Assembly: GCA_049366815.1 (NCBI GenBank)
Contig: JBMNCO010000047.1
Location: 14,141-78,140, forward strand
Direction of reading: 5' to 3'
DNA length: 64,000 bases
From: CAYNYM01 sp049366815
GTDB taxonomy: Bacteria > Desulfobacterota > DSM-4660 > Desulfatiglandales > HGW-15
The translations under genes were made by a program, and so were the position numbers. Within the stretch, counting starts at the first letter, position 1; every line of letters begins with the position of its first letter. Positions 23,533 to 31,176 of this stretch are shown piece by piece. The notes under the pieces are model-generated. The model saw only the letters and a program-made list of their open reading frames with translations. It had not been told where the DNA came from and made no database searches.

Positions 23533-26139
23533 TCAGGATCTCGTACGATTTTTCACAAGGACTATGGAACGCTTGCCCTCCCGGTCTGAGGCATATCTCA
23601 CATCATCCACATAGCTTTGAATGACGAACAGCCCGTATCCGCTTTCAGGGAGCATCTCCCCTTGAGGGGGTTCAATGGATTCCGGGGGCTCAAAAGGTTT
23701 GCCCCAGTGATTGAGACACAGGACTATTCGGTCGACAAAGGCCTCGGCCACGATGTGGATCTTTCCGTATTTCAGGCCGTCATAGGCATGCCGCATGATG
23801 TTGGCAGCGGCTTCGTTGGCCGCAAGTCCCAGTTGCCATGTGTTGTCCATGTCCAGGGGCGGGTAGATATTTCTCTGGCACAAATCCTGAACAAAGTCTC
23901 TCAATTTGGCAAGTTGGGCCGTGTCGCTGGGCATCTCCAGTTCCAGATGGATCAGGGGCGTCAGATTGCTCTCCTCGAGGATTTTTACGGCCACACAGGT
24001 CAGATCGTCGGAGAAAAGCCCCGTCTCAGAAAAGTCCATGACGGCACCGCGCACCTGTGCATTCAATGCCTCGGGGGTCAGGTGGCTGTTTGATGAGACA
24101 CAGTCAAGAAGCCGCTCTTCCCCAAAAAATTCTCCGGCTGGATTTCTGGCTTCAGTGACGCCGTCGGAATAGAACAGGAGGACGTCACCCGCTTCAAGGG
24201 GGAAGTAAAGGGGAGCATAGGTCTCTTCTTCACTGAACCCCAGGGGCATGTTGTAGCCCTTAAGGGTGTTGCAGACCCGGGTGTTCCGCTGAAACTGAAT
24301 CGTTCGGGTGTGGCCACAGTCGATCAATGCCCCCCGGCGTCTCACCAGGTCGAACCTGACGTAGCAAAGGGTTGCGAAGGATTCCAGCTCAATCAACTCT
24401 CTGACCATCTTGTTGTGCACCGCCATGACGATTTCCGGCGGGTCGGGGAAGGTCTTTGATACCGGGATCAGTTCGCTCAGGGCCTTCAGGAAATGGCCCT
24501 TTATGGCGGCGCTGAGAAGGGCCGCAGGGACGCCCTTTCCCATGACGTCTCCGATCAAGATATCCAGACACTGGTCCGATTGGCGGAAAAAATCATAAAA
24601 GTCACCGTCGATACGCTGAGAGGGGATGGTCATGGCGGAGACGGTCAGTCCGGGGACGTTCGTGGGCGCCGTCCCCAATAGAAGGGTCTTCTGTATCCTC
24701 GACCCGATCTCCACTTCCTGCTCACGTGCCAGGGCAAGGGCCTCCTCCGCCCTTTTTCGTTTTGTCACATCTCTCAGAATAGCCTGGATGGCCGTCGGCT
24801 TGCCCCCTGAGAATCGGCAGTTTACGCTGCCCTCCAACATGACGGGCGTGCCCTCCTTGGTCATGAACAGGGCCTCCATTTGACCGGGACGTTTCTCCGA
24901 CTGGACCCTTTGAAAGACTTCCCTGCATGCCGGTCTGCTCTCCGGAGCAATCACATCGAAGACGGAGAGGCCTGAAATCTCTTCTTTTCTGTATCCCAAG
25001 CCCATTCTCCAGGCCCGGTTCACATAACGCATCCGACCGTCCGTGTCAGTCGTTTGGATGAGATCGTTGGCATTCTCTATAAGGTCTCGGTATCTCTCAT
25101 CACTCAGTTTCAGAGCCTCCCCCAAGCGTTTGCGCTCGACAATTTCTTTGGCGAGCCTCTTGTTGGCCAAGAGGAGTTCGCGGGCGCTTTGCCCGACCCT
25201 TTTCTCGAGGTCGTCACATGTCTTTCGAAGCTCTCCTTCCGCCTGTCTGGTTTCGTCATAAAGAAGGGCATTCCCGATCGCCACCGCCGCAGGGCCGCTC
25301 AGGGCGGAAAACAGTGAGAGATCCTCTTTTCGAAAGGCCTGAGGAACGTCAACGGAATGGGCATAAACGGCTCCCGTGACCACGGCATGACTCAGCAGGG
25401 GGACACACATAATGGATCGAACACTGCCCATTTCAATGCCTTCGGGAAACTCTCGGTCGATTTTCCGGGCGGTATCCGCAATCATCACAGCCTTTCCCTC
25501 TCGATGCACGTGATCCACAACGGCCTGAACATACGTGACAGAGGGATGTTTCATCCCGCCCTTTGCCCGAGCGACGGCCTCTTTCAATTCCCCTGATTTC
25601 CGATCAACCAACAGGATAAAAACCGCATCGATCCTGCTGTTAAGGGAAAAAAGGGCCTGCACAATCTTTTCGCAGATCTGTCGAATATCCAGGGACCGCA
25701 TCAGGGTTGCGGAGAACGCGTTGATGAGTTCGAGGCTTTTTTTATCGGTGATGACCGTCTGATCGTGCGGGTGGCTCGCTTTGTCCTCATCCCCTTGCCT
25801 GGAAAGGTCAATGGGAGATTGCGAAAAGGACTCCATGGCGGGATTCTTTTGTCCGAGGATGAAAAGGATATTCCCCAAGGCAATGGACAGGCCCTGGCGC
25901 AGTTCCAGGTCCTCGAAGGGGGTGGCAGGGTGCCCGTTTATCAGAGTGCCGTTCTGGCTGTTCAAGTCCTCGACAAAGAACTTGGCGTCCTTGACGAATA
26001 TCTTGGCGTGTTTTCTGGAGACAGACGGATCATCTAACTGGATATCATTGTCCGGGGACCTTCCGATCATGGTAACGGGGTCCTTGAGGTCAAAGGCATG
26101 GCCTTGAAGAGGCCCTTTAATCATATACAATCTGTTCAT
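23533..26139 (-). CDS. FHA-GAF-PAS-SpoIIE phosphatase-HATPase multidomain regulator
   Basis: An 868-residue cytoplasmic signalling protein. Order: FHA phosphothreonine-binding domain (about 1-95, IGRSPDNDIQL and SVSRKHAKI), GAF sensor (about 150-310), coiled coil, PAS (about 365-480), SpoIIE PP2C phosphatase with metal motifs DGDFYDFF, GDVMGKGVPAAL, FYSDGVTEA and SDDLTCVAV, then an RsbW-like ATPase domain with N-box NEAAANIMRHAY and GYGLFVI. In the ATPase the Asp of the DxG motif is replaced (N-H811-W-G), which may weaken ATP binding. The start at 26139 has GGAGGAGAAA before it; a longer frame to 26250 lacks one. Forms a module with the adjacent STAS gene. Confidence 0.9.
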   Translation of the reverse strand: MNRLYMIKGPLQGHAFDLKDPVTMIGRSPDNDIQLDDPSVSRKHAKIFVKDAKFFVEDLNSQNGTLINGHPATPFEDLELRQGLSIALGNILFILGQKNPAMESFSQSPIDLSRQGDEDKASHPHDQTVITDKKSLELINAFSATLMRSLDIRQICEKIVQALFSLNSRIDAVFILLVDRKSGELKEAVARAKGGMKHPSVTYVQAVVDHVHREGKAVMIADTARKIDREFPEGIEMGSVRSIMCVPLLSHAVVTGAVYAHSVDVPQAFRKEDLSLFSALSGPAAVAIGNALLYDETRQAEGELRKTCDDLEKRVGQSARELLLANKRLAKEIVERKRLGEALKLSDERYRDLIENANDLIQTTDTDGRMRYVNRAWRMGLGYRKEEISGLSVFDVIAPESRPACREVFQRVQSEKRPGQMEALFMTKEGTPVMLEGSVNCRFSGGKPTAIQAILRDVTKRKRAEEALALAREQEVEIGSRIQKTLLLGTAPTNVPGLTVSAMTIPSQRIDGDFYDFFRQSDQCLDILIGDVMGKGVPAALLSAAIKGHFLKALSELIPVSKTFPDPPEIVMAVHNKMVRELIELESFATLCYVRFDLVRRRGALIDCGHTRTIQFQRNTRVCNTLKGYNMPLGFSEEETYAPLYFPLEAGDVLLFYSDGVTEARNPAGEFFGEERLLDCVSSNSHLTPEALNAQVRGAVMDFSETGLFSDDLTCVAVKILEESNLTPLIHLELEMPSDTAQLAKLRDFVQDLCQRNIYPPLDMDNTWQLGLAANEAAANIMRHAYDGLKYGKIHIVAEAFVDRIVLCLNHWGKPFEPPESIEPPQGEMLPESGYGLFVIQSYVDDVRYASDREGKRSIVLVKNRTRS

Positions 26140-26394
26140 TTTCTCCTCCGCAGGAGGGGGAGTGGGCTTCCCTCCTGGAGTCTGCCGGGAGCCTGTCCAT
26201 ATCTTCCGGATCAGGATCTCCCGACGGGCCGGTCGAAACACACGCATCAAATATCAGACTGATTGAGCAATATCCTGTTGGCAAAGGTAAATTGTCATTG
26301 TATATTTATCGGACTTATTACTGTTTTTCTGAAATAATATTCAGCGTCTTGTCGCAGAAACACCTCACTGAACTGAAAACACGGTCGTGCAGAG

Positions 26395-27366
26395 ATGGAA
26401 AAATGTCTAATCACCGGTGGTGCGGGCTTCATCGGGTCTCACCTTGTTGAGGCCTGCATTGAAAAGGGTTGGCGGGTCCTTGTCATTGACGACCTTTCTA
26501 CAGGAAAGAAAGAAAACCTTCCCCGTTCACAAGATCGCCTTGAATTTATCCAGGGGGACATAAGAGACAGGCAATTCCTGAGGAATATCATGACATTGAA
26601 CCCGGATGTGGACTACGTCTTTCACCTGGCGGCCATTGCTTCCGTCATAAGATCCATGGAAGACCCCGTCCTGACCCATGATGTGAATTACCGGGGCACC
26701 CTTTTTCTACTCGAATGCCTCAGGGCGCGGACTATAAAAAAATTTGTGTATGCCAGTTCCGCCGCCGTTTACGGGGATACACAGATCCTTCCCTTGAAAG
26801 AAGAATTCCCTCCCAAACCGCAAAGCCCATACGGTGCGGACAAGTTGGCGGGAGAATACATCTTGAAGATCTATAACGACAGCTTTCAAGTACCCACCGT
26901 GGCCTGCAGGTTTTTCAATGTCTTCGGCGAGAGACAGGATCCCTCATCCCCTTATTCCGGGGTCATCTCCATATTTTTCGATAAGGCCTTTGGCGGAAAA
27001 GGAGGAGAAGACAGGTTCATAACCATTTTCGGTGACGGCAGGCAGACAAGAGACTTTGTCTATGTCAAAGATGTCGTATCCGCACTGCTTCATCTCGCCC
27101 AGGATGAAGACACAGGGGGCGAAGTCTTTAATATCGGATACGGCAACAGGATGAGCATTCTTGATTTGGCTTCAAAAGTAAAGGCCTTGACGGATGATTC
27201 ACTCGAAACCGTCTTTGAAAAGGGGCGGGCAGGAGAGTTAAGGCATTCCCAGGCCGACATTTCAAAGCTCAAAAAGACCGGTTTCCAATTTTTCTATGAT
27301 TTTGACAGGGGCCTGAAACGATTGGCCCAGTGGATCGAGCCCCAGGAATCCCACCCCGATGAATAA
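26395..27366 (+). CDS. NAD-dependent NDP-sugar epimerase/dehydratase (extended SDR)
   Basis: A 323-residue Rossmann-fold enzyme. The nucleotide loop is ITGGAGFIGSHL (TGxxGxxG), the catalytic triad is in YASSAAVYG and the YxxxK motif SPYGADK, and RFFNVFGERQDP and DGRQTRDFVYVKDVV are typical of the UDP-glucose/UDP-GlcNAc 4-epimerase group. It probably makes a sugar nucleotide for lipopolysaccharide or a surface glycan. No glycan genes are near, so the substrate is open. The upstream gene is divergent. Confidence 0.88.
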   Translation: MEKCLITGGAGFIGSHLVEACIEKGWRVLVIDDLSTGKKENLPRSQDRLEFIQGDIRDRQFLRNIMTLNPDVDYVFHLAAIASVIRSMEDPVLTHDVNYRGTLFLLECLRARTIKKFVYASSAAVYGDTQILPLKEEFPPKPQSPYGADKLAGEYILKIYNDSFQVPTVACRFFNVFGERQDPSSPYSGVISIFFDKAFGGKGGEDRFITIFGDGRQTRDFVYVKDVVSALLHLAQDEDTGGEVFNIGYGNRMSILDLASKVKALTDDSLETVFEKGRAGELRHSQADISKLKKTGFQFFYDFDRGLKRLAQWIEPQESHPDE

Positions 27367-27717
27367 GTTGATACCCAGGGGACGGGAGTCATTACTTTGG
27401 GTGCCCTCTTCTCCGTCATTTCCTTCACAACCGTCAACAGATACATTTTTTTTGTCTCTCATATACTGTGTAGACCCTATTGATCCCTTGAGCGGAAGAC
27501 CGTAGTCTAATAGCGTTATGGTCAATAAAATCTTTGGGGCTTTTTTCGAAAGAGATCTTGCATTTATTCTTTGAAAAGGTTTTATTATATGATGAGGCGT
27601 GCATGATTATCTGTTGTCGACACAAACTGAAAGACGGGAGTTGAGGAGCGGGTAATGACAATGAAATCATATTTTTCAATCTTTATTTCTTAATTTCAAC
27701 ATTGAAAAGGAGGACAG
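27367..27717. other. Intergenic region before the VWA/OmpA lipoprotein
   Basis: No gene was recognised in these 351 bases. The last 180 are AT-rich with several possible -10 boxes (for example TATTAT and TATGAT near 27583-27592) but no clear partner -35. An AAAAGGAGG ribosome binding site ends it. Confidence 0.4.
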
Positions 27718-28899
27718 ATGATGACAAAGACTTTGGTTAAGACATTGATTTTGGTCATGGCAAGCGCCCTGATGTTTGGGTGCGCCGCGCAACAGAAGCC
27801 CATTACGGCATTCACGGCCCAGGATCTCAATCCTATGCTGCAGTCGGGTGACTATATTCAAAAGACGGACACTTTCATGGTCATCTTTGATGCCTCAGGG
27901 TCGATGACCCGGGATAAAATAGGGACCGCCAAGGATATCGTAAGACACATGGACCAGACCATCCCGGACATCAAGCTCACCACCGGGCTTCGGAGGTTCG
28001 GGGAGGCCCACTATGTGAGCGGCAGTCCAACGGCCCTGCTCCATGGCATAACGGCCTACTCCAAGGGAGGACTTGAGCAAGGACTTCAGAAGATCCCCCA
28101 GGGCAACGGCGCAAGTCCCCTGCACCTGGCCATCGACGCTGCGAGCGAAGAATTGAAAACCGCTCCGGGCAATATCGCCCTCATCATTGTGAGCGACGGC
28201 ATGCAGATGGGCAATGAACCCGTAATGTCCGCCATGAAGATGAAGGATGCATACGGCGACCGGTTGTGCATCTACACCATCTTGATCGGAGACAGTCCGG
28301 AAGGTAAAAGCATCCTTGAACAGGTGGCCGTGGCCGGGAAATGCGGCTTCGCGACCAATGCCGAAAACGTCGCATCCCAAGGCGGTATGGCGGACTTTGT
28401 CAATAAGGTCTTCATGTCCAAGGTCGTCAAGCCTATTGTGCAGCCCAAGCCCGTTGCACCGCCGCCCGCCCCCACACCCAAGGACAGCGACGGTGACGGG
28501 GTCGCTGATCATTTAGATCGGTGTCCGGGGACACCCATGGGCGCCCCTGTGAACGCCGAAGGGTGTTGGGTGATCCGGAACGTGGAGTTTGACACGGATA
28601 AGTGGGATGTCAAGCCCGGGTTCAGGCCCGAACTCAATATCGTCGCCGACGTCATGAAAAAGAATCCCTGGTTGAAACTCAAACTCGACGGCCACACGGA
28701 CAGCCGTGGCACACTCAAGTATAACCAGATCCTCTCTGAAAAACGAGCTTCAGCGGTCATGGATGTCCTGGTCAATCAGGGGATCTCCAGCGACCGCCTG
28801 TCCACCGAAGGTTTCTCTTACACGAAACCCATTGCGACTAACAGCACCCGGGAAGGCATGTCCAGAAATCGAAGAACTGAAATCAAGACCATGCCCTGA
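27718..28899 (+). CDS. Outer-membrane lipoprotein with VWA, Ca-binding TSP3 and OmpA domains
   Basis: A 393-residue protein. It starts with a lipoprotein signal (lipobox near LMFGC, Cys about residue 22). A von Willebrand A domain (about 55-235) has an intact MIDAS start DASGSM. A thrombospondin type 3 calcium motif (DSDGDGVADHLDRCPGTP) links to an OmpA peptidoglycan-binding domain with NVEFDTDKW, DGHTDSRG and RRTEI. Likely anchored in the outer membrane and bound to peptidoglycan, displaying a metal-dependent adhesion or scaffold domain. Its ligand is unknown. A hairpin follows the gene. Confidence 0.88.
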   Translation: MMTKTLVKTLILVMASALMFGCAAQQKPITAFTAQDLNPMLQSGDYIQKTDTFMVIFDASGSMTRDKIGTAKDIVRHMDQTIPDIKLTTGLRRFGEAHYVSGSPTALLHGITAYSKGGLEQGLQKIPQGNGASPLHLAIDAASEELKTAPGNIALIIVSDGMQMGNEPVMSAMKMKDAYGDRLCIYTILIGDSPEGKSILEQVAVAGKCGFATNAENVASQGGMADFVNKVFMSKVVKPIVQPKPVAPPPAPTPKDSDGDGVADHLDRCPGTPMGAPVNAEGCWVIRNVEFDTDKWDVKPGFRPELNIVADVMKKNPWLKLKLDGHTDSRGTLKYNQILSEKRASAVMDVLVNQGISSDRLSTEGFSYTKPIATNSTREGMSRNRRTEIKTMP

Positions 28900-28928
28900 T
28901 AGGATTCCGGCGTCATAACGAACCATTC

Positions 28929-28967
28929 ATGGACAAGGGTGGTCGATGGCATGCCACCCTTGTCCAT
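28929..28967 (+). terminator. Strong hairpin after the VWA/OmpA gene
   Basis: ATGGACAAGGGTGG and CCACCCTTGTCCAT form a perfect 14-bp stem with an 11-base loop, 30 bases after the stop. The following TGTCATTTCATTTT is only moderately T-rich. Most likely a terminator. Confidence 0.7.
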
Positions 28968-29113
28968 TGTCATTTCATTTTCCCATTTGGGGACCGGATG
29001 CAGTTTTGACAGGGCCGGGGATCGCCTATGTTTTGCGTTTTAAAATGCCCACGGCGGAACTGACAGGACCTTCCGGTCTTGCGCAATTGAGCAACATATT
29101 TTGTAACTACTCA

Positions 29114-29390
29114 GCTAGATAGACTGTAGGCATTTAGGCTGTGAGGTACTGCAGGAAGGGAATATGCGTGATCATAGGAAACTCAGGGCGTTTGAATTGG
29201 CTGCTGCACGTCCGGAAATGAGCATTCCCGGATTCGCGCTAACAGCCCTCAGCGATCAGCTATCAGCAAAAGCTATGCAAAGACAAGGCATTAGGCTGAG
29301 TGCTGAATGCCGATAGCAGACCGCACCATCCAGAAATCATGTACTTCTGGATGGAATCTAATAGCCTTTAGTCTACAGCCTAACTAACCT
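29114..29390. repeat. Relic element flanked by degenerate inverted repeats
   Basis: AGACTGTAGGCATTTAGGCTGT (here in two parts, AGACTGTAGGCA and TTTAGGCTGT) near 29120 matches, inverted and with a few mismatches, the segment around 29360-29386 (TAGCCTTTAGTCTACAGCCTA). Between them are a truncated four-helix-bundle gene and self-similar stretches (CAGCGATCAGCTATCAGC, GAATGCCGATAGC). Similar repeats often surround four-helix-bundle genes and rRNA intervening sequences in this phylum, from my general knowledge. The rest of the 526-base interval 28900-29425 has no gene. Confidence 0.5.
29164..29316 (+). pseudogene. Truncated four-helix-bundle (S23/IVS-type) protein gene
   Basis: A 50-codon frame begins MRDHRKLRAFELA, the near-invariant N-terminus of the four-helix-bundle family (related to proteins encoded in 23S rRNA intervening sequences; normal length about 115-125). 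After 13 residues the similarity ends abruptly and the rest has no helical-bundle character. A GGAAGGGAAT sequence before the ATG is the original ribosome binding site. Deletion within a formerly complete gene is the simplest explanation. Confidence 0.6.
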
Positions 29391-29425
29391 GAACAGTTAC
29401 CATATTTTTAAGACAAGGAGAATCT

Positions 29426-30241
29426 ATGTCCACAACGATGGAACAGGTCAACATCTTCCTGGCCACCTATGGTTTGAAGATTATCGGCGCGATCATTATC
29501 CTGATCCTCGGCCGGATTGCCTCCGGTCTTGGACGGAATGCCGTCAAAAAATTACTCCAGAAGTCAAAGACGGACGAAGCCGTCATCTCCTTTGCCGGCA
29601 ACTTGACCTATATCCTGATCCTCACCTTCGCCGTTCTGGCCGCCCTGGCGAAGTTCGGTATCCAGACGGCCTCCTTTGTGGCCATCCTTGGCGCCGCCGG
29701 GTTTGCCATCGGCTTCGCCCTGCAGGGCTCCCTGGCAAATTTCGCCGCCGGTGTACTGATCCTTGTGTTGCGCCCTTTCAGGACGGGTGATTACATTGAA
29801 GGGGCGGGAGTGGCAGGAACCGTCAAGGAAATTGAATTGTTCACAACCGTTTTGGCCACCCCGGATAATATCAAAATCATGGTCCCCAACGGAAAACTCT
29901 TCGGTGATATCATCAAGAACATCTCGGCCTATGAGACCCGAAGGATCGATCTGGTCATCGGTATCGGATATGCCTCCTCCATCCCTAAGGCCGTTGAGGT
30001 GTTGTCGGACCTGATGAAAAAGGAAACACGGATCCTTGCAGACCCCCCGCCGATGATTGCGGTATCGGAACTGGCTGATTCCAGTGTAAATTTAGTGGTT
30101 CGCCCATGGGTAAAAAAAGAGAATTACTGGCCCGTAAAATTTGATCTCACCCGGGCCGTCAAGGAGTCCTTTGATGCAAACGGCATTGAAATCCCGTTCC
30201 CCCAGAGGGTGGTTCATACGGTCAAAGAGATGAGGGAATAG
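29426..30241 (+). CDS. Small-conductance mechanosensitive channel (MscS family)
   Basis: A 271-residue inner-membrane channel that opens under membrane tension to release solutes after osmotic downshock. Three N-terminal membrane helices are seen, the pore helix being ILGAAGFAIGFALQGSLANFAAGV (in part: GFAIGFALQGSLANFAAG), followed by the MscS beta domain entry RPFRTGDYIE and PNGKLFGDIIKNIS. The length matches E. coli MscS (286). AAGGAG precedes the ATG. Confidence 0.95.
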   Translation: MSTTMEQVNIFLATYGLKIIGAIIILILGRIASGLGRNAVKKLLQKSKTDEAVISFAGNLTYILILTFAVLAALAKFGIQTASFVAILGAAGFAIGFALQGSLANFAAGVLILVLRPFRTGDYIEGAGVAGTVKEIELFTTVLATPDNIKIMVPNGKLFGDIIKNISAYETRRIDLVIGIGYASSIPKAVEVLSDLMKKETRILADPPPMIAVSELADSSVNLVVRPWVKKENYWPVKFDLTRAVKESFDANGIEIPFPQRVVHTVKEMRE

Positions 30242-30302
30242 TCCTTTCCGGGCTGATACCTCCAGATGTGCACTCTTCATCCTCATGAAAAGAGGGAGTA
30301 CC

Positions 30303-31046
30303 ATGATGAAGCTCTTGAAAATCAGCTTTGTGTGTGCATTTTTCGGGGCCTGTCTCTTGTGCAGCACGCCGCTTTTCGCCGGCTTAAGCGATCTGTTGAA
30401 GGGGGCGGGGAAGGCCCTGCAAAGCGGTGGAGAAGGACCCTCAGAGGACAAAATCGTACAGGGTCTGAAAGAGGCCCTGGAAATCGGCAGCAACAACGCC
30501 GTAGACATCGTATCCAAGGTGGACGGGTATTACAGGAATCCCACTATCAGGATCCCTCTGCCGGGACCCGTTCAGAAGGTGGAAAAGGTACTCAGGGGCA
30601 TCGGGTATGGATCCCAAGTGGATGCCTTTGAGGAAAGCATGAACCGGGCCGCAGAAAAGGCGGCACCCGAGGCCAAGGGCCTTTTTTTGGATACCATCCG
30701 GGGAATGAGCTTCGAGGATGCCGGGAAGATCCTCAAGGGGCGGGACAACGAAGCCACGCTCTATTTCAGGGAAAACACATGGGATCGGCTTGCACAGTCC
30801 TTCAAGCCTCTGGTACACAGCGCCATGTCCGGTGTGGGTGTAACCCGTCTGTATCAGGACCTGGAAATGAAGGTCATGGGACTGCCCTTTGGGAGTGGGT
30901 TGGGCCTAGACCTGGATCAATATGTGACGGAAGGGGCCCTTGACGGCCTTTTTTTGATGCTCCAAGAGGAAGAGCGAAAGATTCGCCGGAATCCAGCGGC
31001 ACGCGTGACTGATCTCCTCAAAGAGGTCTTCGGAAAAAATCCGTGA
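30303..31046 (+). CDS. DUF4197 family exported protein
   Basis: A 247-residue protein with a signal peptide (LKISFVCAFFGACLLCSTPLFA) and a mature helical domain beginning GLSDLLKG. Recognised as DUF4197 by AVDIVSKVDGYYRNP..IPLP, EESMNRAAEKAAPEA, LKGRDNEATLYFRE and the spacing between them. Its function is unknown; it is probably periplasmic. The frame extends to 30285, but GAGGGAG just upstream of the ATG at 30303 supports this start. Confidence 0.85.
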   Translation: MMKLLKISFVCAFFGACLLCSTPLFAGLSDLLKGAGKALQSGGEGPSEDKIVQGLKEALEIGSNNAVDIVSKVDGYYRNPTIRIPLPGPVQKVEKVLRGIGYGSQVDAFEESMNRAAEKAAPEAKGLFLDTIRGMSFEDAGKILKGRDNEATLYFRENTWDRLAQSFKPLVHSAMSGVGVTRLYQDLEMKVMGLPFGSGLGLDLDQYVTEGALDGLFLMLQEEERKIRRNPAARVTDLLKEVFGKNP

Positions 31047-31063
31047 GTGAGACGGTCGCCAAA

Positions 31064-31140
31064 TTGGTGGAGGGAGCGTAGCGAAGAGAACATCCCGGTC
31101 CCTGCTTGGAGCGGCTCATTTCATTTTGGACAGGGATGAT
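31064..31140. repeat. Dispersed intergenic repeat, copy B
   Basis: Between the DUF4197 and AsmA genes. It shares GGAGGGAGC-TAGCG-AGAGAACAT with copy C and the core CCCTGCTTGGAGCGGC with copy A, ending in CATTTTGGACA. Orientation is the same as in copies A and C. Confidence 0.65.
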
Positions 31141-31176
31141 CTGATACAAGATATTATGGGCTTGTGGAGGTGAACC

